This document shows positions 30,001-42,003 of a DNA stretch of 64,000 bases, piece by piece. The notes beneath the pieces were generated by a model, which saw nothing but the letters and a program-made list of their open reading frames with translations, ran no database searches and had not been told where the DNA came from. The stretch is from the NCBI GenBank assembly GCA_039096225.1, contig JBBPEB010000017.1:926001-990000 (forward strand). Direction: 5' to 3'. The stretch comes from Blastocystis sp. Blastoise. Its lineage: Eukaryota; Sar; Bigyra; Opalinata; Blastocystidae. Both the position numbers and the translations under genes were made by a program. The stretch's first letter is position 1. Each line of letters begins with the position of its first letter.

Positions 30001-31641
30001 TCAGTAGAAAAAGTGAAAGTACAAGTAACTTTATAATTATTAGATGAAGTTAAAGACTTTAAATAAATAAAAGGTTTATCATTTTGTTCATTAAATTTAG
30101 CTTTCCAAATATTATCAGCAACAGCAGTTTTATATACAGTAAAATCACTAATAGTAATACCACCAGAACCAAGTTGATAAGCAGAACCAAGAACAGGATA
30201 ATAAACATCTTTATGTTCACAACTAAATATTTGACCATTAATAAAATATTTCTTATTAGTACCTTCTTTAATATCAGAGAAATAAGTAAAACCAATATGA
30301 TTCCAAACATCAGCTACAGGAATAAAAGAAGAAACATCACAATCATCATAATAACCAGTATGAATATGAACAAAACCCATATCATCAATACTAATATAAA
30401 AATCATAATTATTAATATTTTCATAAGTATCTTTATCATTAGGTATAGCAAATAATATTTGAGGACGTTCTTCATCTATTTTAAACCAAAAAGAAATAGA
30501 AACTTCACCACCTTCAGCACCTTCAAATTTATTACTATGAATATCATAGAATTTTTCACCTACATATAATGGTTGATCGATAATATGAACACCTTCTTCA
30601 GTAGTTTCTAATAAAATAGAAGAATTAAGATGAGTTAAATCATCAGACATAAAGCTTTCATTAATATAACCATCAGTAACAAAAGGAATAAACATTTCAT
30701 AAGGTAAAGATAAATCATGAACAATAACTTCATTATTAGTATCAACAATAGAATCAGTAAGTAAAGTAATATTTAAAGGATTAGAACCTCTAGAAATCAT
30801 AATAGTATATTGAGAAACTTTTTCTTTATTATTATAATCATATTTTAATGTAGCACCATTACTTAATTGAAGCTTATTTTCATTTATTTTACATTCTACT
30901 AAAGAACAAGTAATATAAATAGGTATATTACTATAATAAGAAGCATCATTAGGTATAGTTATAGAAACATGAGATGAAGCAATAGAACATGAATTTGAAG
31001 TCATTTCTTCCCAACCATTATTACCACAATGTCTTTCAGCATAACCACTTTTACCAATACCACAAGATACAAAACGATTAAATCCTTTTTCAGTAACAGG
31101 CCAAAATAATCCATTTTGAGTTTTAGCTAAACAAGCATGATCCATAGAAAAAGCTTCAGTACCAGACCAAGTATGTTTGTCATCACAATACTTTACATAA
31201 TACTTATTCTCTTCTTGATCTTCAATAGTTATATAACTATTTACTTGAATCTTATTAAAAATATGACCATTATCTACTGTTTCATCACATGTATATAAAT
31301 GACAACCATTTTCTTCTTCTCCCCAAGTTGCTGGTTTCCCTTTTATACAAGAACGACTTCTTACACCATAATAATATTGAGAATCACCACAAGGTAATGT
31401 AGCTATATTATCTTGTTTCGTTCTTGGCCATTCACCCTCAGATGAACAATAATTTGATTCAACACCATTTGTTGTACTTGCTCTTGATACGACAGAATTC
31501 ATAGTGAGTTGGGCACCAGCTTCCTCAATCACACCAGAAGAAAGAGCATTAATTAGGCTTGCGTATAGAAAAATGACAAATATACCTATATATTAAGATA
31601 ATTAACTATGATTACGATATACTTTTTAAAAATAATGTCAT
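21051..31641 (-). CDS. Giant secreted multidomain protein (WP/Cys, LamG, Ig-like, WSC)
   Basis: 3,517 residues in two exons: 31641-31623 and 31585-21051, with a 37-nt phase-1 GT-AG intron. Splicing gives MTLFLKS followed by IFVIFLYASLINALSS, a clear signal peptide; without the intron the main ORF has no credible start. In order: three Cys-rich WP-type modules (about 30-205); a LamG/concanavalin-like domain (about 330-500); bacterial-type Ig-like domains; a second LamG-like domain (about 890-1050); further Ig-like and LamG-like units; a WSC domain (about 2090-2170, eight cysteines, ending KCGG); more Ig-like modules; then tandem modules with the pattern WP-x-T...CP-x-G-x-x-G-S-x-TR-x-C...W-x-x-C (about 2780-3010), resembling the hormone-receptor motif of adhesion GPCRs; then a Cys-rich EGF/GCC2-like stretch and a last WP module. 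I see no transmembrane segment, so it is probably secreted or surface-attached, with carbohydrate or cell adhesion likely. Confidence 0.85.
31586..31622 (-). other. 37-nt phase-1 intron in signal peptide
   Basis: On the minus strand the sequence reads AAAAA, then GTATATCG to TATATAG, then GTATATTTG. Removal joins A with GT to make a Ser codon and provides the start codon at 31641. Confidence 0.75.
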
Positions 31642-31722
31642 ATTTATAGAAATGATAATTCTGAGAAAAAAATAAAATATGATATTTTTTTGCACTCATT
31701 TCTTTCTCTTTGGTAAAAAACT

Positions 31723-31914
31723 CCAATCCAATAAACAACCCTATATCTCCTCGTTTATCCTCGTTTATTTTGTAGACATATACTGCTTCATTGGCTTTTA
31801 ACCAATTAAAGTGGATATTTCTTCTTAGACAAATGAATATTTACAGATGAAACCAAATTAGCAATCATAATTTTTCTATTTGATTGGTGAAATAAAAACG
31901 TCCGGAATGATTGG
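31723..31914 (-). promoter_or_regulatory. CCAAT-box cluster upstream of the giant secreted protein gene
   Basis: Six CCAAT/ATTGG pentamers lie within 192 bp: 31723-31727, 31728-31732, 31790-31794, 31802-31806, 31883-31887 and 31910-31914. They sit 82-273 bp upstream of the spliced start codon and are denser than in neighbouring intergenic DNA. CCAAT pentamers are the recognition core of NF-Y/HAP complexes in eukaryotes. Function here is inferred from position only. Confidence 0.45.
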
Positions 31915-32982
31915 CTACATTAAAACATTGTTTTCCTTGATTTTACATAGATTCTTCGCCTATTTTTTTTTGCCAAATTATTTTTCTTCGGTTTTTTAAG
32001 TATATACTAAAAAAAATAATAAAAAAATAGTCAGTTTCATCAGGAAAATTATTTTTATTAGTTGTGTTTAAAAATTTTAGTTTAAATAAATTTAGTAATA
32101 TGTTATATATATTATAAATCAACTTAATATCTGTCAAAGAAAAGAGTTATTTTTGTATACTACAACGAAAAAATTTGTCTTTTCTTTCAAATTTCCCATC
32201 ATAGTTGTGTGTCTAATCATTACTAAATTATTTAATAAATAGTAAGTATGCGATGTTTTTAGTAATTTAAAAACTAGATGTTGAACCAAAAATTATTGTT
32301 GTTCAGAGTTTTTAGAATAAAATCTCTTTTTAAATATGAATAATATGGAGATATGAGTCTACTAGGATGTATTCCAGAAGAGACAAATTCGGTTTTTGTT
32401 ACATATGTGTGGTAAAGAAGATTTGAAGAGGATGAAAAACCATTCTTTCTCTTCATAACGTTCTTTAAAGTGATTGGTATGTATAATAAATAAAAATAAA
32501 TTCTAATTATTTTCAACATTGTGAATTTCTTGTTTCATTATAAGTCTTTTAACTAAAGGTCATATAGAAAAAAATGTATTAAAATATTAAACTTCTTTTA
32601 TATTATTTATACGAAGAATAAACTTTTAAAAATTATGCTAAAAAAAATTTTTTTTGTTTATTAATTGTAGTAATAAATAGTTATTAAAAATTTATATATA
32701 ATTATATACAGAAACTTAATTATGAATTTAATTAAAAAGATAACAATTTTTATTGACAATAAGAGAAACAGAAAAAAAAATGATATACAAAAAATATTAA
32801 AAAAAAGATCATCATGACTAAGATAGAAAGAAAAAAGACAATTTACAAAATGATAATCCATACAAAAAAAATAATCACAACAAATCATTTATATGTATGA
32901 TTTTGATTATTGTTGAAGTCCATCTAAGTAATAATAAAAGTAAATAAGTTATACTTTAAAGTAGAAGAAAATAAAAATTGAA
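31915..32982. other. Intergenic region, no supported gene
   Basis: AT-rich. A short, slightly more GC-rich patch (about 32340-32470) is open on both strands. Its minus-strand reading (32274-32519, 81 codons) has no recognisable domain and I do not call it a gene. Confidence 0.3.
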
Positions 32983-35900
32983 TTATAGTGAAAAAAAAAA
33001 TATATATATAACTATATATATGTAAATACTATAATAGGAGAGATTATTGACAGCATTATCGACAGCAGCTTGAACTCCAGGAACATTAATATATTGTTTT
33101 TCAAGGGAAATAAGAGAATTCATTCCATTATTATTGGTCCAACTAGCATTATAAGGATCAATTTCTGCAATCTTAATGTAAATAGCTAATAAATTGAGGG
33201 ATATATCTTGATTATTTATATATAGAGGAGACGAGAAGATAACAACATCCAATAATCCACTAGAAAGTAAAGAAGGAACTATTTCATCTATATAACAATA
33301 GAAACGTAATAATAATAATAAAATAATAAAATAAAAACAAAATAATAATAAAATAATAAAAGAATAAAAGAATAATAAAACTATAAAAATAAAATAATAA
33401 TAAAATAATAAAAGAATAAAAGAATAATAAAACTATAAAAATAAAATAATAATAAAAGAATAATAAAAGAATAATAAAATTATAAAAATAAAAGAATAAA
33501 CCCAAAATAATAATAAAATAATAATAAAAAAATAATAAAATAATAATAAAATAATAATAAAATAATAATAAAATAATGTATAAAAAATACCATAAGCGCA
33601 AGCAAATTTGATAAAAATAGTGAATTGATTTACAATATCTTCGTAGAGTAAGCTGCTACTTTTCAAATAATTCATAATAAAAGTGAAAATACCAGCAGAA
33701 ACAAAGCTATCTAAACATGTGAAATCAGTACAACACTTTTGTAAAACAAAAATAATATTAACAACAGTATTATAAGCAGTAGTACTTGTTTCAATACTTG
33801 GCATATTACTAATTAAATAGCATTTCATATTTTCAGCAAATCTCATTTCAGTAATATCTTTAATAGTAGCTTTAGTATCTATAATTAAATTCAGCACTGT
33901 AAATCCTTGTTCAGCTACTATAGGATCCACTGCCTTAGAAGCAAGTATAGATAATAAATAATGAGAAAATCCTTGTTTAGCAACACCTTTAAGAGCATCA
34001 GCATTTTGAAGTAAATAAGAATAAGAAGTAAATGTATATTTTTGAATAATCTTATCGCTACGATTACTTTGGAATGATTGATATATACATTGATATATAC
34101 TATTCTTCATAAAAGCATCTACATTCTTTTCATCTATATATATAAATATATATATATATAATATATATATAAGATATATATATATACATAAATACATAAA
34201 TAAATAAATATATACATAAAGGTGATAATTTAGCAAGGAACATAAGAGCTTGTCTTTGAAGAGGTAAATCTTTTTCAAATAAATTCATAGAATTACGAAT
34301 ATATACTAAAATACCCTTAGTAATTAATCTTTGTAATTCACTTTCTATATATATATATATATAAGATATATATAAATAATATTAACAAATTCTAATTGAA
34401 AAATATTTAAAATTAATACTACTAATAAATTGTAATAATATATATATATATATATATATATACCTTGATTCTTAACATTCTTTAATAATCGTTTCATAAT
34501 ATTTGTTTGTGCAGAAACATCTAAAATAGAATAAATAAGAGAATAGAATAATCCATCAATGCCTCCTTCTCGTTCAATCATATCTAATGCAAATATATCA
34601 AAATGAATAAATTTACCAACATAATCTTGAATTGCCTTATCTAAATTAATATTCATATTTAAGAAAATACGAATATTTTGTTCATTTCTAGCAATTCCAC
34701 GGGGATCAATAGAATCTTCTAATAATTTAATCTTATTGGTTAATAATTCGATTTCTAAACATTTCTCCTTTAAACTATGTTGTAATTCATGAACATCAAT
34801 AGGTACCTCTCTATATATAAATGTATATTTATTTATATGTAAAATAATAATAAATATAATTATGAATACTAATAATAATAATAACATATATATATAATTA
34901 TTAAATATAGCATACACTTGTTCTTTGTTTAATAGATATTCATATTTTCCTTGTAATGTTTTATATTTAATATCATCTTCTCCTATTTGTCTATTTAAAT
35001 CAGTTATGTCAATCTTCAACTTTTGTATTTCTCCATCTAATTCTATATTCTTATTTCTTAAGTCTTTCTCTCTTTCAATACATTTATCATGATTATTATT
35101 TGAATCATTTGAAGAATTAGTATTAGATTGAGAGGAAATACTATTCTTTAAAGATGTATATAATGCTATCTGTTTATTTATTTGTTGTTTATATAAATCA
35201 TCTTTACTTAATAATTGTTGTTGAAGTGAACTATATATATATATATATATATAGTTATTGATTTTATAAAAATATAATACTTATTTAATATATATATGTA
35301 AACTTAAACATAAATAATTGAATAAATAAATTATATATATATATATATACTTATTTTCTTGTACAAGTTGATTAACTCTATTTTGATATTGTTCTAAAGT
35401 CATTTGTTCACTACCACTTCCTACACGAACAGTCTTTGCCTTTAATTCATTGATAATAACAGTATTCTTATCAATTGTCTCCTGATACTTCTTTTTCTCT
35501 TCTTCAAATGAGTTTTCTAAAACACTGAATTTATTCTTTTCATCTTCTAAAGATGTTTCTAATAATCTATATATAAATATATATATAATGATTAATAAAT
35601 AATAAACAAGAAAAAATAAAAAAAATAAATAATAATCAATAAAAAAATAAAAAATAAATAATAAAAAATAAATAATAATAAAAAAAAAAAAATAAACAAT
35701 AAATAATAAACAATAAACAATAAATAAAAAATAAATAAAAAATCTTTCATACTTAATTTTTTCTTTTAATAAATCGACTTCTTTAACATCAATTCCTTTA
35801 TTATTTTGAAGATCTTTAACTTGATCTATCATACTATTCTTATATTCTTCATATTCTTTCTTAATATCTTCATATTGTTTTAATAGAATATCTTTTTCTT

Positions 35901-38515
35901 TTTGTAAATTCTCTATATCATTTCCTCTTGCTTCTTGTAATATACTAACTTCTTGTCCTTTACGTTCCATTTGATTCTCTAAACTAGTCTTCTCAGTATT
36001 TAATATATTTATTTTATTAGTATATTCTTGAATACTGACATCTTTTTGATTTAATGCCGTTTCTAGAGAAGAAATTTTCGATTCATAATTAACTTTTATA
36101 CTATCAAATTCTTTTTCCTTTAATTCTACAGCTAATTGTTTTTCATTATCAATATTACCAATACGATTCTTCATATTTTCAATATGAGATTCTAATTCTT
36201 TTAAAGTATTTAAATAACTCATAATATCTTCTTTTTGAGATAATATTATACCTTCTTTCTCACTTAACTGAATACTACATTTTTCTAACTCTCCTTTCTT
36301 ATCAGCTATTTCTTTATTTAAAGATCTATATATATATATTTGTTTATTGTATTATTATGGAAAAAAAAAACAAAATAATAATAATAATAATAATAATAAT
36401 TACTGTAATTTCTCTGTCATCATAGATTCAGCAGATTCATTTTCTTCTTTTTGTTGAATAATCATTTGTTTATATTGTTCATTTGTAGCTTTCAATTGAA
36501 CGTTATCCTTTTCTAATTCTACTAATTTCTTACGATCATCAGTCTAAATATATTGGTATTTTTATTAAAATAATAATAATAATAAATATAATAATAATAA
36601 TAAATATAATAATAATAATAAATATAATAATAAATATAATAATAATAAATATAATAATAATAAATATAGTAATAATAAATATAATAATAATAAATATGAT
36701 AATAATAAATATAATAATAAATATAATAATAATAAATATAATAATAAATATAATAATAATATAAATATAATAAACATACCATAGAATCATACATATCTTC
36801 AATATATGCAATACCTCTATTTAATAATAATTTACGTATTTTAGCTCTATAAAGTTTTTCATTCTTTGTCAGTTCACTGATAGTATCTGTCGCTTTCGCT
36901 AATTCATTAGAAAGACGGTCATTATCATTCTTTAAATTAGATGTAGATACTAAAGATTAAATAAAATAGATATATATTTAATACGATATATAAAAAAATA
37001 AATAGTTGTATGAAATAATATAATCATTAAAATTAGCAATAATACTAATAATAATAATAAAAAAATATTTTAAATTATATAAATACATTGAGTTTCATAA
37101 GTATTAATAGTTTCATCTTTTTCTTGAATAGCAATTTCCTGTTCAGTATTTTGTTTCTTTAGTATTTCTAATTGTTCACTAAGCATTTCTACTTGACGTT
37201 CTAAAGCGAAATTACCTAATTCTTCTTGTTTTGTTCCTTGAGGAATTTCTTCAACTTCTTTTCCTTCAGAATCATATCTCTCTAAATGTTCACGATATGT
37301 AAATAAACGTTGTTCCTGTTGCTTTAAATAACCTTTTAAATCTTCAAGAATCATAGTATCTCTTTGTATATTATTAATTGAAGTACTATATTGACTGATT
37401 TCTTTATTAATTGATTCTATATCTTTAGCCATCGAATCTAATTTCTCTAAATGTTCCTTAATATCAATATCATCATAATGATCTTCAAAATCTAATAATA
37501 ATTGACTCATCATATCTAAAGTATCATCTTTCTTCTTTAATAACCCATTAATAGATTTATTTATATCTAATAATTTATTATCATTCTGTATTACTACAGT
37601 CGATAATTCTTGAGATAAACCACGGGAAAAATGTATTGTACGATCTTGCTCTGTTATACGATTCCAAAAGGCCTTATCATCATATCTTTATATAGCATAT
37701 AATATAAGGATATAATAAGATGATTCATGAATTAATAATATTAATATTATTATTCTATATATCTATACCTTAATTCACATTCAATATCTTGAAGACAACC
37801 TTTTGTCTTTTCTATATATTGACGTATACTTAAATTACTCTTTTCTATTACTGATACCATCTTTTGCATCATTTTCTCATAATCAGCAGAATAATCAATA
37901 TCTTTCCATATCTTGTTTTGTAATTCAGATTTCTCTCTATATAATAAAGTTATTCAAGATAAAATTTTAATTTAAATAATATTATAAATAATATAAATAA
38001 TATAAATAATATAAATAATATAATAATGATTAATATAATAATGATTAATATAATAAATAATATAAATAAAAAATAAAAAAAAAAAAAAATGAATATACTT
38101 TGTCAGATTCCAATATTTAGACTCTAAGATCTTATTAAATTGTTTTAGATTTGTTACTTCATCACTTTGGTTTTCATAGAGATCAGCAAGTGGATATAAA
38201 AAAGCTCCAGTTCCTTGTAAAATAGCTGGAACATTTGGCTTATGTAAAGATACAGAATCTTCAGTTTGTGGATTAGAAGCATCACTGATTTTTTCAGCAA
38301 CATCAGGATTCTTTTGTAGTTGAACCATTCTTTCGTAACTAGCTACGAGTTTAATAATTACATCCTTCTGAAATGAACTAAAGAATATTATAAAATAAGA
38401 CACTGGTGAAAACATACCCTTGATTGGCTACAGCAGCCGAAACACCTATGCAGAATAACACACAATATTGTAACTAAAATAACATACGAGGATCATCAAA
38501 TTCTCCTTGACTCAT
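32983..38515 (-). CDS. Long coiled-coil protein with helical-repeat C-terminus
   Basis: The start is ATG 38515-38513 and the first exons splice as MSQGEFDDP | RVSAAVANQG | SFQKDVIIKL across 43- and 42-nt GT-AG introns. At least 13 introns follow, many filled with TA or AAT repeats. The middle (about 37937-34900) is a nearly continuous coiled coil with heptad-like Leu/Ile/Lys/Glu, for example the exons containing LERQVEMLSEQLEILKKQ and LETALNQKDVSIQEY. The C-terminal exons (34500-33000) change to a helical, non-coiled-coil fold with Ala/Leu-rich repeats resembling armadillo repeats. The exact last exon is uncertain: the frame runs into a low-complexity Ile/Tyr tail ending at 32983. The plan resembles tethering, centrosomal or flagellar scaffolds, but I do not recognise the family. 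It is transcribed away from Cactin, 242 bp apart. Confidence 0.75.
33298..33590. repeat. AATA-rich intronic repeat
   Basis: A simple repeat of AATAATAAAA-type units fills the intron between the last two exons of the coiled-coil gene. The ORFs across it are artefacts of the repeat. Confidence 0.7.
36568..36774. repeat. AAT/AAATAT intronic microsatellite
   Basis: About 200 bp of (AAT)n interrupted by AAATAT fill one intron of the coiled-coil gene and are open in all three minus-strand frames. They are followed at once by the next exon. Confidence 0.8.
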
Positions 38516-38757
38516 ACTATATTTAAAGCTGAAAATTAATATGAATTCTCTGTACAATAGTTTATTGCTGTTTTCATCGTTTCTTTGCTGAAATTTTATC
38601 AGTTCCTTTTTTAGGTTTAGATTTCTTGGAATTACAGAAAACAATTTGTCTTAAATATAATTCAGTATTAATTGACATTTTTCTTTTTGTTTGATTTATT
38701 TCCTAGGGAATAATAGAGTTTTGTTTTATTCAATAGTTTTTTTTAATTATTTGAAGA
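38516..38757. promoter_or_regulatory. Shared promoter of divergent coiled-coil and Cactin genes
   Basis: 242 bp separate the two start codons. The interval is AT-rich with T-runs before the Cactin ATG, and also contains a 34-codon minus-strand ORF (38574-38678). Bidirectional promoter function is inferred from spacing. Confidence 0.4.
38574..38678 (-). CDS. Short basic ORF, 34 codons
   Basis: ATG at 38678 opens a 34-residue frame ending in TGA at 38574. It begins MSINTELYLRQIVF and ends with a strongly basic KKSKPKKGTDK region followed by SAKKR. The composition is protein-like and unlike the surrounding repeat DNA. It lies 59 nt upstream of the coiled-coil gene on the same strand. It may be a free microprotein gene, an upstream ORF in that gene's leader, or chance. 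I do not recognise a family. Confidence 0.3.
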   Translation of the reverse strand: MSINTELYLRQIVFCNSKKSKPKKGTDKISAKKR

Positions 38758-39855
38758 ATGAGTAAGCGTTCATCAGATGATTATGAACGTGGCCAAGTAT
38801 GCATTGTATTCTTGATATCAATTCATCTGATATAGTATGATCCAACCAAAATGTCTAAAGATGATTGGAAAAAATTGAAGAAGGAAGCTATGTTTGGGTA
38901 TGTATTATGAGATACGCATTGAATTATTTGCGAATACTATAGATACACTAACGAAGATAATCCTTTTGGAGATCCAGATTTAGATCAACCTTTTCAATGG
39001 ACTAAGAAAAATGGTTCTAAGTATGAGAACCCAGAGTCAAAACAAGAATTGATGTTGAAACGATTGGAAAAAGCTGAGGAGATTCGAAAAGCGAAAGAGC
39101 GTCGTCTTCAAAATGAAATAGAAAAACGTGATCGTGAATTATTACATGAAGAACAAAAAAGATTAGAGGAACAAGACAAAATGAGTATTTTTTTAAAATT
39201 TTTTTTTATGTTTTATTTTTATTTTGCTATATATATATTATTATTATATTATTTTTTTATTATTTTATTTTTAGCTGATTTAATAAAACAAGATGAAGAT
39301 TTTAATAAAACACAAACATTAACTCGTTGTCGTGTTCGAATTCAAGTATTATATTATTATTATTTTATTATTATTATTTTTTTTATTTATTTAAGATTTA
39401 TCTAATATTTTGAATTTATAATAATAAATATATATAGAATTCAAGAGAGAAGCCAATTGATTTTATTATGAAGAATGTTCTTTTGTTGCCAGTAAGTTAT
39501 ACTATATATATATGATCATTATTATTTAGGTTATCTTTTTATTATATATTATCATTAAAAATATATAATAATAAGAATTATTTAATTTATGTAAAGAATC
39601 ATTATTATATACTTTATAGGAAATAAATAAGCCATTAAATGATTTTGATAATAGTGTTCTATCGAATACTCTTCCCCCTGAGTCACGTGATGCCTCTCAG
39701 ATTATTGATACACTTAGTGTTGCCGAAAAGAGTGAATTAGTCGCGGATATTCAGATATTTGAAGAGTTACCTGTATTAGAATCCATAAAAGGATATTTAG
39801 AAGTATATAAAAGACTTTATTTCTCTTTATTTTATATTGTTTTACTATATTTTAA

Positions 39856-39893
<38 letters not shown>

Positions 39894-41573
39894 ATTCATG
39901 ATTATATTGATATGTGTTTAAATAAGAATGATGATGATACTATCCAAGAAAATGTTCAAGAAGATATAGATAGTTTATTTGAAGGTAAGAATTATGAAGA
40001 ATTAAAAGAATTACAAGAAACAATAAAAGGACAATTAGAAGAAGGAGAAGGTATATTATTAATTTTATTATTATTATATATTGTTATATTTATTATTATT
40101 ATATATGATTTTTTTTATTATTCTTTTTATTCTTTTTATTATTATTATATATTGTTATTTTTATCATTCTTTTTATTTTTTTTTATTATTATTCTTTTTA
40201 TTCTTTTTATTATTATTATTATTATTATAATTTATATAGGTATGGATACTGCTTATTGGAGTAGTGTATATGTTCGTTTAAATCGATATATGTGTGTAAG
40301 TCTATTGAAACAAAAAAATATGGAATATATTAATCAAAGACATAATTGTTGGAAAGATGCTCCTATACAACAAAATACTATACAAAAAGAAAGCCATACG
40401 AGTGTTCCTTCTATTCAAAAACCTGTTTTCCCCGTGATTACATTGGATATGGCTCAAGATGATCTCTATAGTCCTCCTCCTCTTACAGAAAATAGTACTA
40501 CAATGACATATATACATATAAAAGAAAAAGAAGATTTAGAAAAAAGAAAAGAATATCGAAAGAAAGTCATGGCTGAAGAAATTGATAATATAATCACGAA
40601 TATTCTAATTACTAGTAAGAACTACATGCAATTAGATACTTATGGTGATTATGATGAAGAAACTCTGTATATCATTTTATTATTATTTATTTTATTATTA
40701 TAAAATTTTAGTATTATATATTTTTATCATTATTTATTTTAGTATTATATATTTTTATTATTATTTATTTTATTATTATATATTTTATTATTATTATATA
40801 TTTTTATTATTATATATTTTTATTATTATATATTATTAATATTATATATTATTAATATTATCTATTTTTATTATTATAAAATTTTATTATATATAATTAT
40901 ATATATAGCTATAAATCGGAAGCTTCAAAGGGAATGGATGAAAATGAAGCTCAAATGAAAGATGAAGTATATATTTATTTATTATGTAGATTAATATTGT
41001 ATAAAAAATAAGTTAAATAATCATAATTATAATAATATAGTATATGCTTCCACGTACTTTATATGCTTGGGAAGATAAATATAAGCCTCGTAAGCCTAAA
41101 TACTTTAATAGAGTAAAGACAGGTTATGATTGGAATAAATATAATCAGAAACATTATGATCCTGATAATCCACCTCCAAAATCTATTCAAGGATATCGTT
41201 TCAATATCTTTTATCCGGATCTTATTAATAAGAATAAAGCACCTCAATTCTATCTTGAACCAGCTAACGAAGAAGGATTTTGTGTTATTCGATTCCATGC
41301 TGGACCTCCTTATGAAGATATTGCTTTTAAAGTATTTATTTATTTTATTTTTATTTTAAATTTTATTTATTTTTATTTTAAAACTAATTTTTTTTATTAA
41401 TACTCTCAATTTCTTTATTTCTCTATATATATCTCATTATTTCTATATCATTTTTTTTTTAGATTAAAAATCGTGAATGGGAAAAAGGTCGTAATCGTGG
41501 CTTTAAATGTATTTTTGAAAAAGGAATCATGCATCTTCATTTCGATTATAAACGATTTACATACAGAAGATAA
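38758..41573 (+). CDS. CACTIN: Cactin, spliceosome-associated protein
   Basis: ATG 38758 begins MSKRSSDDYERGQ. About ten GT-AG introns, the first two near 40-45 nt, split the gene. Family strings follow in order: YTNEDNPFGDPDL, a Glu/Lys/Arg-rich helix containing KRLEKAEEIRKAKER, RVRIQNSREKPIDF, LFEGKNYEELKEL, MDTAYWSSVYVRL, and the C-terminal CactinC domain with DKYKPRKPKYFNRVKTGY, NPPPKSIQGYRFNIFYPDL, RFHAGPPYEDIAFKI, NREWEKGRNRGFKC and the end KRFTYRR. Cactin works with the spliceosome and is needed for efficient splicing in yeast and animals, which suits an intron-rich host. The N-terminal RS-rich region of animal Cactin is missing. Several introns here are almost pure T/AT repeat, so their exact edges are approximate. 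Confidence 0.93.
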
Positions 41574-42003
41574 TCACTTTATCAAAAAAATAATATTTTT
41601 AATATTTATTTGTTCATTCTTTTTGTTTTTTTTTATTTAAAATTATTTTATTTTAATAATTCTTATATAGACTGATCATTCATTAGATATTCCTTTCATA
41701 TTTATATCATTTTAATACATAATATACCAACAAATTAATACATCACAATGCTTTTCATATATCGATATAATTACTGATCATATGAATGTTAGTAAAGCAC
41801 AGATTCATAGAAAAAAGATTAATTTATGTAAAATATAAAGAAAAAATACAGACAAATAAAAAAATATTCAGCCACTTTCAGTGCTAAATAGAAAATTTTT
41901 CACTATTTCCTCAACATTCTTTTGTTTCCAAAAAAAATTTCTATGAAAATTGTTTTATTGTTTAAAACAGCATTTATTTTTATTTATTATTTAAAAATTT
42001 ATA
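41574..42003. other. Intergenic region between Cactin and alpha-MPP
   Basis: 430 bp of AT-rich DNA with T-runs after the Cactin stop; nothing else seen. Confidence 0.35.

Noticed and set aside
27524-30455. ORFs of 65-123 codons on both strands within the giant secreted gene
   Set aside because: Shadow frames of an AT-rich coding exon; all are Ile/Leu/Asn strings without domains.
32274-32519. 81-codon minus-strand ORF with a somewhat balanced composition
   Set aside because: No recognisable domain, no neighbouring splice-compatible exon, and the opposite strand is equally open; I could not support a gene.
36522-36811. Three overlapping 70-90 codon minus-strand ORFs
   Set aside because: They are three frames of the same intronic AAT repeat in the coiled-coil gene.
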